Positions 16,405 through 22,714 of a DNA stretch of 22,714 nucleotides are shown one piece after another (positions within the stretch are counted from its first letter, which is position 1; each line of letters opens with the position of its first letter). The stretch spans positions 1-22,714 of the forward strand of contig JAEWPC010000084.1 in assembly GCA_023460795.1 (NCBI GenBank), read 5' to 3'. The notes beneath the pieces are model-generated. The model saw only the letters and a program-made list of their open reading frames with translations. It ran no database searches and was not told where the DNA came from. A program made the translations under genes and the position numbers. The DNA is from Bacillota bacterium. GTDB lineage: Bacteria; Bacillota; Bacilli; Paenibacillales; Paenibacillaceae.

Positions 16405-17286
16405 ATGGATAAAGTATTGTCGAATAAGAGGATAATCGCGCTATACGTATTGCCGTCCTTGCTGCTTATATTGGCCGTTATCTACGTGCCGATCGTACTG
16501 ACCGGCTATTACGGACTGATGGAGTGGGATGCCGTCAGCCCGATGAAATACATCGGACTGGACAACTATTCGAGACTGATCGACGACGGAGCGTTCTGGG
16601 CGAGCGTCCGGCACTCGCTCCTGTTCGCCGTTATGTCCACATTGAGTCTGATTCTGTACTTGGCCGTTGCCATGATACTGTCCGGCAACATTCGTGGCGC
16701 GAATCTGCTGCGCAAAATTTATTTAATTCCGATGCTGCTGTCTTCGGTTGCGATCGCTCAGCTTTGGCTGAAAATCTATCATCCGACGACTGGCATCCTG
16801 AACGATTTCCTGGAGTGGATCGGCATCGAAAATACGCCCGCATGGCTTTCGGACCCGAAAGCGGTATTGTGGGCCGTGTTCATTCCGATATTATGGCAAT
16901 ATGCCGGGTTCTACATTATTATCTACTATGCCGCGCTCAAGAACATTCCGGGTACGCTGGTCGAAGCGGCTCGCATCGACGGAGCGACGTCCGTCCAAAT
17001 CGCGCTTCGCATTAAGCTCCCGTTAATCTTCGAAGTGATCAAAGTGACTATCGTGCTGGCCGTTGTCGGCTCGCTGAAATATTTCGATCTTATCTACGTC
17101 ATGACGGGCGGCGGTCCGAACGGATCGAGCGAGGTAATGGCGTCATTCATGTACAATGCAGCTTTCGACCGCAAGGAATTCGGTTACGGCAGCGCAGTCG
17201 GCTTCTTCCTGCTCGTCATCTGCTTGGTCGCGACATGGGGCATCCGCAGGCTGACGGCGACCAAAGACACGATCGAATATTCATAA
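16405..17286 (+). CDS. ABC sugar permease, MalF/LacF type
   Basis: A 293-residue membrane subunit of the second importer. Hydrophobic segments begin at the extreme N-terminus (IIALYVLPSLLLILAVIYVP) and about six are visible. The EAA loop that contacts the ATPase is near residue 186, LVEAARIDGATSVQIALRIKLP. The segment YFDLIYVMTGGGPNGSSEVM is a hallmark of MalF-like permeases. GAGGAGGT lies about 12 bases before ATG 16405. The MalG-type partner follows 16 bases downstream. This importer belongs to a different permease subgroup from the LplB/YtcP pair in the first block, so the window carries two unrelated uptake systems rather than a duplication. Confidence 0.92.
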   Translation: MDKVLSNKRIIALYVLPSLLLILAVIYVPIVLTGYYGLMEWDAVSPMKYIGLDNYSRLIDDGAFWASVRHSLLFAVMSTLSLILYLAVAMILSGNIRGANLLRKIYLIPMLLSSVAIAQLWLKIYHPTTGILNDFLEWIGIENTPAWLSDPKAVLWAVFIPILWQYAGFYIIIYYAALKNIPGTLVEAARIDGATSVQIALRIKLPLIFEVIKVTIVLAVVGSLKYFDLIYVMTGGGPNGSSEVMASFMYNAAFDRKEFGYGSAVGFFLLVICLVATWGIRRLTATKDTIEYS

Positions 17287-17302
17287 GCAGGAGGAGATCC
17301 GG

Positions 17303-18178
17303 ATGAGTACCGCTAATACGATGAAACTTCCCGCAGCGACATCCCGTTCGTTCGCCGGTCGACTCGGCAAGGGCGTATTGTATGTCGTGCTGACCATGGC
17401 GGCAGTGGTGCAGCTGCTGCCATTAGTCTGGCTGCTCTTTTTCTCGCTCAAAAACAATCAAGAAGTGTTCAACCTGCCGGCGTTCTCGCTCCCGAAGGAG
17501 CTGCGTTGGGAAAACTACGAGCTCGTATGGACAAGGGGCCATATCGGCAGATACTTGTGGAACAGCGTCTGGATTACGGTCGCGGCGGTTGCGCTCACGA
17601 TTCTGCTCGCCAGCTTCGTTACGTACGCGATCACGCGCATGAGATGGCGCTTGAGCACGCTCGTTCTCGGTCTGTTCATGATCGGAATCATGATTCCGGT
17701 GCATTCCACGCTGATTCCGCTGTTCAACATGTTCAATCACGCGAATCTGATCGATTCGCAGCTGAGTCTGCTGATTACGTATACGGCGTTCAACTTGCCG
17801 CTCACGATCATGATCTTGCTCGGCTTCTATTATGCGCTTCCGCGGGAAGTCGAGGAAGCGGCGATCATGGACGGCTGCAGCGTGAACAGGTTGTTCTTCC
17901 GGATCGTCCTGCCGATGACTTCTTCCGTCATCGCGACGGCGGCGATCATCAACATGATCTACAACTGGAACGAGTTCATCTTCGTGAATACGTTCATCAG
18001 CACGGACTCGCTCAAGACGCTGACGGTCGGGGTGCAGAACTTCATCGGCCAATATACGGTGAACTGGGGCGCGATCGGCGCGACGCTGATGCTCAGTATT
18101 CTGCCTATCCTGATCGTGTTCTTGGCGCTTAGCAATCGCATCGTGGAAGGCATTGCGGCAGGTTCTGTCAAGGGTTAA
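17303..18178 (+). CDS. ABC sugar permease, MalG type
   Basis: The 291-residue partner of the preceding permease. Six transmembrane segments are visible, starting at about 24-48 (VLYVVLTMAAVVQLLPLVWL). The EAA loop near residue 183 reads REVEEAAIMDGCSVNRLFFR. Conserved family segments include NSVWITVAAV and YNWNEFIFVNTFI, and the C-terminus is V-E-G-I-A-A-G-S-V-K-G, typical of MalG-like subunits. AGGAGG (17289-17294) precedes the ATG by eight bases. It is the last gene of the second block, closed by a strong terminator at 18197-18244, and no ATPase gene follows. Confidence 0.92.
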   Translation: MSTANTMKLPAATSRSFAGRLGKGVLYVVLTMAAVVQLLPLVWLLFFSLKNNQEVFNLPAFSLPKELRWENYELVWTRGHIGRYLWNSVWITVAAVALTILLASFVTYAITRMRWRLSTLVLGLFMIGIMIPVHSTLIPLFNMFNHANLIDSQLSLLITYTAFNLPLTIMILLGFYYALPREVEEAAIMDGCSVNRLFFRIVLPMTSSVIATAAIINMIYNWNEFIFVNTFISTDSLKTLTVGVQNFIGQYTVNWGAIGATLMLSILPILIVFLALSNRIVEGIAAGSVKG

Positions 18179-18196
18179 CAACGACGAACATCGACG

Positions 18197-18244
18197 AACC
18201 GAGAGTACAACACTTGTAACCGAGTGTGTTCTCTCGGTTTTTTT
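18197..18244 (+). terminator. Strong intrinsic terminator after the second permease pair
   Basis: AACCGAGAG (18197-18205) pairs with CTCTCGGTT (18231-18239). The stem continues with one mismatch and a bulge to ACACT/AGTGT, and a run of seven T covers 18238-18244. It isolates the transporter operon from the GH5 gene. Confidence 0.9.
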
Positions 18245-18272
18245 GGCGTGCGCATAGAGAGGCGAAAGAGGA

Positions 18273-18334
18273 TACGAAAGCGCATAAAGGTGGTTATTTG
18301 GCGCACAATTTTTTCCATATTAACGTCTTATAAT
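18273..18334 (+). promoter_or_regulatory. GH5 promoter with shared two-block upstream element
   Basis: The -10 is TATAAT at 18329-18334, within TCTTATAAT. No good -35 lies 17 bases upstream. Instead, TACGAAAGCG (18273-18282), GTTA (18293-18296) and TGGCGCACA (18299-18307) are present, all repeated at identical spacing before the GH9 gene. A weak -35 together with conserved upstream blocks is what an activator-dependent promoter looks like. Confidence 0.65.
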
Positions 18335-18342
18335 AGGTTTTA

Positions 18343-18356
18343 AGAAATCGATTTCT
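18343..18356 (+). promoter_or_regulatory. Palindromic cre-like operator in the GH5 leader
   Basis: AGAAATCGATTTCT is a perfect 14-bp palindrome. It keeps the cre core (G2, A4, A5, C7, G8, C13) but has A in place of the first T. It begins eight bases after the -10 box, over the transcription start. CcpA or another LacI-family repressor would fit. Confidence 0.5.
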
Positions 18357-18376
18357 ATCTGAGCAAAGGAGAGGAA

Positions 18377-20278
18377 ATGATGGTAAACGCGATGACAAGA
18401 CGCACGGGAATCATGATGTTGATCGCGGCGCTCGCCGTATCGCTGCTGACGTCCGTCGGCGTTCGTCACAGCTATGCCGCAACGGGGTATTACCATACGT
18501 CCGGCAACCGGATCGTAGACTCCAACGGCAATCCGGCGGTTTTTAACGGATTGAACTGGTTCGGGTTCGAGACGGCTAACTATTCTCCGCACGGACTGTG
18601 GCAGAACTCGCTGGACAGCTTCATGGATCAAATCAAGGATCACGGCTATAACCTGATTAGGCTGCCGTACAGCAACCAAATGTTCGATGCGGGCAGCATG
18701 CCGAGCGGCCTGAATACGAACACGAACGCCGATTTGATCGGATTGACGCCGATTCAACTGATGGACCGGGTGATCCAAGAAGCGGGGGAGCGCGGCATTC
18801 AAGTGTTCCTGGACCGCCACCGACCGGATTCGGGAGGCCAATCGGAGCTCTGGTACACGGCGCAGTACTCCGAGCAGCGTTGGATCGACGACTGGGTCAT
18901 GCTGGCGACGAGGTACGCGAACAATCCGACCGTTATCGGCGCGGATCTTCACAACGAGCCTCACGGTACGGCGACTTGGGGAACCGGAAGCCTGACGACG
19001 GACTGGCGATTGGCGGCCGAGAGGGCCGGCAACGCGATATTGGCGGCAAACCCGAATTGGCTGATCATCGTCGAAGGCATTCAACAGAACGTTCAGGGCG
19101 AGTCGGGGACGTACTGGTGGGGCGGCAACCTGAAGGGGGTCCGCAACAATCCCGTGCGACTGAACGTGGCGAATCGAGTCGTCTATTCTCCGCACGACTA
19201 CGGCCCGGGCGTATCGACCCAGACCTGGTTCAACGATCCGGCATTCCCGAACAACATGCCAGCGCTGTGGGACGAATATTGGGGATATATTCACAAGAAC
19301 AATATCGCTCCGATCCTGGTAGGGGAATTCGGAGGCAGAAGCGTCGATACGACGAGCACGGAAGGCAAATGGCAGAACAAGCTCGTCGATTACATCAAGG
19401 ACAACGATCTGTATTGGACGTACTGGTGCTTGAACCCGAACAGCGGAGACACCGGGGGGCTGCTGCAGGACGATTGGACCACTTGGAACGCGCCTAAGCA
19501 GACGATGCTCGATCGGATGATGAAACCGCTCGGTCCGGTTACTCAGGTTCCTGCGGCGCCTACGGGGTTGACGGCTGCGGCCGGTAACGCGCAGGTCGCG
19601 ATTAGCTGGGCTGCTTCAAGCGGAGCGACGAGTTATACGGTGAAACGCGCAACGACGAGCGGCGGTCCGTATACGAACGTGGCGACGGGCGTGACGGCGA
19701 CGAGTTATACGAACACGGGCCTGACGAACGGTACGACGTATTATTACGTCGTCAGCGCGACGAACGCCGCGGGCACGAGCGCGAACTCGGCGCAGACGAG
19801 CGCGACGCCGGCGGGCGGAGGCGGCACGAGCGCTCTTGTCGCGCAGTATAAGCTGAGCAACGCGAACGCGACGGACAACATGATCTACGCGACGTTCAAC
19901 ATCAAGAACACGGGCACGAGCGCCGTCGGCTTGAGCGGCTTGAAATTGCGCTACTACTTTACGAAGGACGGCGCCGCCGGCCTTAACGCTTACGTCGACT
20001 ACGCGCAAGTCGGCACTGCCAACGTATCGGGTGCGTTCGGCAGCGCGACGGGCACGAACGCGGACACTTATCTGGAGCTGTCGTTCGGTTCGGCAGCGGG
20101 ATCGATCGCGGCCGGGGGTCAATCCGGGGATATTCAGATCCGCATCGCCAAGTCGGACTGGTCGAATTTCAACGAAGCGAACGACTACTCGTACGACGGT
20201 ACGAAGACGGCTTACGCCGACTGGAATAAAGTAACGCTGCACCAGAGCGGAACGCTCGTCTGGGGCGTAGCGCCATAA
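18377..20278 (+). CDS. Secreted GH5 endoglucanase with FN3 and CBM3
   Basis: A 633-residue secreted cellulase that cuts internal beta-1,4-glucan bonds with retention. Signal peptide about 1-35, ending S-Y-A-A. The catalytic domain (about 36-380) closely resembles Acidothermus E1-type GH5 subfamily 1: GLNWFGFETANYSPHGLW, LDRHRPDSGGQS, and DWRLAAERAGNAIL. The acid/base is Glu194 in DLHNEPHG and the nucleophile Glu317 in ILVGEFGG. One FN3 module follows at about 392-478, then a Gly-rich linker and a CBM3 at about 485-633 with KSDWSNFNEANDYSYDG and the closing GTLVWGVAP. AAGGAG (18366-18371) serves ATG 18377 or the adjacent ATG 18380. It is its own transcription unit, with terminators on both sides. 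The FN3 module is nearly identical to the one in the next gene. Confidence 0.95.
   Translation: MMVNAMTRRTGIMMLIAALAVSLLTSVGVRHSYAATGYYHTSGNRIVDSNGNPAVFNGLNWFGFETANYSPHGLWQNSLDSFMDQIKDHGYNLIRLPYSNQMFDAGSMPSGLNTNTNADLIGLTPIQLMDRVIQEAGERGIQVFLDRHRPDSGGQSELWYTAQYSEQRWIDDWVMLATRYANNPTVIGADLHNEPHGTATWGTGSLTTDWRLAAERAGNAILAANPNWLIIVEGIQQNVQGESGTYWWGGNLKGVRNNPVRLNVANRVVYSPHDYGPGVSTQTWFNDPAFPNNMPALWDEYWGYIHKNNIAPILVGEFGGRSVDTTSTEGKWQNKLVDYIKDNDLYWTYWCLNPNSGDTGGLLQDDWTTWNAPKQTMLDRMMKPLGPVTQVPAAPTGLTAAAGNAQVAISWAASSGATSYTVKRATTSGGPYTNVATGVTATSYTNTGLTNGTTYYYVVSATNAAGTSANSAQTSATPAGGGGTSALVAQYKLSNANATDNMIYATFNIKNTGTSAVGLSGLKLRYYFTKDGAAGLNAYVDYAQVGTANVSGAFGSATGTNADTYLELSFGSAAGSIAAGGQSGDIQIRIAKSDWSNFNEANDYSYDGTKTAYADWNKVTLHQSGTLVWGVAP
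19550..19755 (+). repeat. FN3-coding repeat, copy 1 (in GH5)
   Basis: This 206-base segment aligns without gaps with 22509-22714 in the GH9 gene. The two encoded FN3 stretches differ at about 6 of 68 residues. The high similarity of the DNA suggests recent module exchange or gene conversion. Confidence 0.9.
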
Positions 20279-20293
20279 AACATTCGCGGTCGC

Positions 20294-20330
20294 GCCGTTC
20301 TCGGGTTATGCCCGGGAACGGCTTTCTTCG
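20294..20330 (+). terminator. Terminator after the GH5 gene
   Basis: GCCGTTCTCGGG (20294-20305) pairs with CCCGGGAACGGC (20311-20322) along 12 bp with one G-U pair, loop TTATG. A broken T-tract (TTTCTT) follows. The two cellulase genes are therefore probably separate transcription units. Confidence 0.8.
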
Positions 20331-20354
20331 TCTACTGCCCGATCCGCAATCGGT

Positions 20355-20416
20355 TACGAAAGCGGCACAAACAAGTTACATGGCGCACATTGTTTGAGGA
20401 AGCGCTTTCTTATAAT
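20355..20416 (+). promoter_or_regulatory. GH9 promoter with shared two-block upstream element
   Basis: The -10 is TATAAT at 20411-20416. TACGAAAGCG (20355-20364), GTTA (20375-20378) and TGGCGCACA (20381-20389) stand at exactly the same distances as before GH5. There is no consensus -35; TTGTTT lies 15 bases from the -10. Transcription would start near 20423, giving a leader of about 97 bases. Confidence 0.65.
20397..20410 (+). promoter_or_regulatory. cre-like site between upstream element and -10 of GH9
   Basis: AGGAAGCGCTTTCT has the cre core AAGCGCTT and differs from TGAAAGCGCTTTCA at three positions. It fills the spacer directly before the -10 box, so bound CcpA would block RNA polymerase. 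Confidence 0.5.
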
Positions 20417-20519
20417 GGAAGTACGATGTAAAACCTTTTCAATGAAGGGGAGTGGGGGCCGGAGGCCGGATTAATCGACTGTCGAATCAGAAACTTAATG
20501 AATCTGGGAGGGACTAGTA

Positions 20520-22714
20520 ATGAGAAGAAGTTGGTCAACGAAGGCGGCGAGAAACGTCACGATGACCGCTCTGAGCGGCATGCTGCTGTTCGGAGCGTCC
20601 GTCGTGCCGTTGCCGCAAGCGAAAGCCTCGGTAAGCTCTTACAATTACGCGGAGGCGCTCCAGAAATCGATCTACTTCTACGAGGCGCAGCGATCGGGCG
20701 ACTTGCCCGCGAATAACCGGGTCGCATGGCGCGGCGATTCGGGGATGACGGACGGCGCGGACGTAGGCAAGGACTTGACGGGCGGCTGGTACGACGCGGG
20801 CGACCACGTGAAATTCGGGTTGCCGATGGCGGCATCGGCTACGCTGCTGGCATGGTCGGTCTACGAGTACAAAGACGGCTACGTACAATCCGGACAGTAC
20901 GAGGAAATTCTGGACAATATCAAGTGGGCGACCGATTACTTCATCAAAGCGCACACGGCGCCGAACGAATTGTACGTCCAGATCGGCAAAGGCGCAACGG
21001 ACCATCAGTGGTGGGGCCCGGCCGAAGTGATGCAGATGGAGCGTCCGTCTTACAAAATCACGGCATCTTGCCCGGGTTCCGACGTGGCGGGGGAGACGGC
21101 GGCCGCGCTCGCTGCGGCTTCGATCGTGTTCAAGGACGAGAATCCGTCGTATTCGGCGACATTGCTTACGCACGCGAAGCAGCTCTATTCGTTCGCGGAT
21201 ACGTATAGGGGCAAATACAGCGACTGCGTGACGGATGCCCAAGCGTTCTATAATTCTTGGTCCGGCTATTGGGACGAATTGTCGTGGGCAGCGACATGGC
21301 TGTACATGGCAACGAACGATAACAACTACTTGACTCAAGCGATCAGCGCATCGAATAACTGGGGCAAGGAAGGACAAACGCAAAATTGGGGCTACAAGTG
21401 GACGCACGCTTGGGACGACAAGCATTACGGCGCCCAGTTGCTGCTCGCCCGCCTTACGAACGACACGACGTACATCTCTTCCGTAGAACGCAATTTGGAT
21501 TACTGGACGACCGGCGTATCCGGCACGGGCGAGAAAATCACCTATACGCCGGGCGGCCTCGCTTGGCTGGACACCTGGGGCTCTCTCCGATACGCGAACA
21601 ACGCGGCGTTCCTCGCCTTCGTCTACTCCGACTGGGTGACGGATACGGCGAAGAAGAACAAATACCGCGCGTTCGCGGAGAAACAGGTGCTCTATTCGCT
21701 CGGCGACAACCCGGCGAATCGAAGCTACGTGATCGGGTTCGGCAACAATCCGCCGCAGCATCCGCATCATCGCACCTCGCACGGATCGTACGCGGACAGC
21801 CAAAGCGTCCCGGCCAACCATCGCCACGTGCTGTACGGAGCGCTCGTCGGCGGACCGAACAGCAGCGACGGCTATACCGATTCGATTTCCGATTTTACGG
21901 CCAACGAGGTAGCGACCGACTATAACGCCGCCTTTACCGGCAACCTGGCGAAGATGAAGCTTCTCTATGGCGCCGGACAGCAGCCGCTCGCGGGCTTCCC
22001 GGCGGCGGAGACGAAAGAAGACGAAATGTTCGTCGAAGCGTCGCTTAACAGCACGGGACCGACTTACACCGAGATCAAGGCGCTCGTCAACAATCGTTCA
22101 GGCTGGCCAGCCCGGATGGGAGACAAATTGTCGTTCCATTACTACATGGATCTGACGGAAGTGTTCAACGCCGGTTACAACCTGAGCAATCTGACCGTTT
22201 CGACGAACTACAACCAAGGGGCGACGGTATCGGGGCTGCTTCCGTTCGATACGGCGAACAACATCTATTACGTAAAGGTAGATTTCACCGGCACGAAAAT
22301 ATACCCGGGCGGTCAGCCGCATTACAAGAAGGAGATTCAGTTCCGAATCGCCGCTCCTTCGGGCACGACTTTCTGGAATCCGAACAACGACTACTCCGCT
22401 CAAGGTCTTATCAGCAGCAGCACTCCAGCCAAAACAACCTATATTCCGCTATACGATAACGGAGTCAAAGTGTTCGGCAACGAGCCTGGTCCGGTCGTAC
22501 CTCAGCCGCCGGCAGCGCCGACCGGCTTGACGGCTACGGCAGGCAACGCGCAGATCGCGCTGAGCTGGACGGCGTCCACCGGCGCGACAAGCTACACGGT
22601 GAAGCGCGCGACGACGAGCGGCGGTCCGTACACGAACGTGGCGACCGGCGTAACGTCGACGAGTTACACGAATACGGGGCTGACGAACGGAACGACGTAC
22701 TATTACGTCGTCAG
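20520..22714 (+). CDS. Secreted GH9 cellulase with CBM3c and FN3 (3' end outside window)
   Basis: An open frame of 731 codons with no stop up to the window edge, so the gene is incomplete here. ATG 20520 follows GGGAGGG (20506-20512). The signal peptide (MRRSWSTKAARNVTMTALSG onward) ends near A-K-A-S at residue 36. The GH9 domain covers about 38-490. It is an inverting enzyme: the base region is WYDAGDHVKFG (Asp92, Asp95) and the acid is Glu463 in ANEVATDYNA. The 368-residue interval from Asp95 to Glu463 is close to that of Thermobifida Cel9A. HPHHRTSHGSYADS is the conserved substrate-binding segment. A CBM3c-like module follows at about 503-650, then a Pro linker and the start of an FN3 at about 664. 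GH9 plus CBM3c is the layout of processive endoglucanases. Further FN3 and CBM modules beyond the edge are likely. Confidence 0.95.
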   Translation, partial: MRRSWSTKAARNVTMTALSGMLLFGASVVPLPQAKASVSSYNYAEALQKSIYFYEAQRSGDLPANNRVAWRGDSGMTDGADVGKDLTGGWYDAGDHVKFGLPMAASATLLAWSVYEYKDGYVQSGQYEEILDNIKWATDYFIKAHTAPNELYVQIGKGATDHQWWGPAEVMQMERPSYKITASCPGSDVAGETAAALAAASIVFKDENPSYSATLLTHAKQLYSFADTYRGKYSDCVTDAQAFYNSWSGYWDELSWAATWLYMATNDNNYLTQAISASNNWGKEGQTQNWGYKWTHAWDDKHYGAQLLLARLTNDTTYISSVERNLDYWTTGVSGTGEKITYTPGGLAWLDTWGSLRYANNAAFLAFVYSDWVTDTAKKNKYRAFAEKQVLYSLGDNPANRSYVIGFGNNPPQHPHHRTSHGSYADSQSVPANHRHVLYGALVGGPNSSDGYTDSISDFTANEVATDYNAAFTGNLAKMKLLYGAGQQPLAGFPAAETKEDEMFVEASLNSTGPTYTEIKALVNNRSGWPARMGDKLSFHYYMDLTEVFNAGYNLSNLTVSTNYNQGATVSGLLPFDTANNIYYVKVDFTGTKIYPGGQPHYKKEIQFRIAAPSGTTFWNPNNDYSAQGLISSSTPAKTTYIPLYDNGVKVFGNEPGPVVPQPPAAPTGLTATAGNAQIALSWTASTGATSYTVKRATTSGGPYTNVATGVTSTSYTNTGLTNGTTYYYVV
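22509..22714 (+). repeat. FN3-coding repeat, copy 2 (in GH9)
   Basis: The partner of 19550-19755, aligned without gaps up to the last base of the window, so the repeat may extend further. It begins at the P-A-A-P-T-G-L motif in both genes. Confidence 0.9.

Noticed and set aside
20535..21827. A 430-codon open frame on the minus strand opposite the GH9 gene
   Set aside because: It lies entirely within a gene with clear GH9 catalytic motifs, is Arg-rich and has no ribosome site. It is a composition artefact.
1..22714. tRNA, rRNA, insertion sequences, integrases or phage genes
   Set aside because: I saw no cloverleaf sequences, transposase motifs or terminal inverted repeats. The window is nearly filled by well-assigned genes.

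Overview
The window looks like the chromosome of a plant-polymer-degrading Firmicute of the Paenibacillus/Cohnella type. The evidence is strong AGGAGG-type ribosome sites, YesM/YesN-type two-component pairs placed next to ABC sugar importers, CcpA-type cre sites, a moderately high G+C content judged by eye, and large secreted modular cellulases with FN3 and CBM3 modules. The genus is inferred from gene order and style, not from a marker gene.

Layout. 1-524: about 3.5 copies of a 51-bp tandem repeat, then a non-coding stretch. 525-1745: a secreted NlpC/P60 cell-wall hydrolase with three SH3b domains. 1807-2601 (minus strand): a NIF3-like metal protein, convergent with the hydrolase. 2803-12167: a six-gene block, response regulator (yesN-like), sensor kinase (yesM-like), solute-binding lipoprotein (lplA-like), two permeases (lplB- and ytcP-like) and a cytoplasmic GH67 alpha-glucuronidase (aguA). 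This is the core of the aldouronate-utilization locus known from Paenibacillus xylan degraders, but without the GH10 and GH43 enzymes that accompany it there. 12264-18178: a second block with kinase, regulator, binding lipoprotein and two MalF/MalG-type permeases. 18377-20278: a secreted GH5-FN3-CBM3 endoglucanase. 20520 to the window edge: a GH9-CBM3c-FN3 cellulase that is cut off by the window.

How the parts work together. Extracellular xylan and cellulose breakdown yields aldouronates and cellodextrins or xylo-oligosaccharides. The two lipoprotein/permease systems import them, the two kinase/regulator pairs probably sense the sugars and activate transcription, and GH67 removes (methyl)glucuronic acid inside the cell. 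Neither importer has its own ATPase gene here, so a shared MsmX/MsiK-type ATPase encoded elsewhere is expected.

Main regulatory observations. (1) The GH5 and GH9 genes share a two-block upstream element, TACGAAAGCG-N10-GTTA-N2-TGGCGCACA-N18-TCTTATAAT, with identical spacing. This suggests one activator controls both. (2) cre-like sites lie in front of five transcription units, including a perfect consensus match ahead of the first response regulator. (3) Strong hairpins without T-tracts lie between the binding-protein and permease genes and before aguA.
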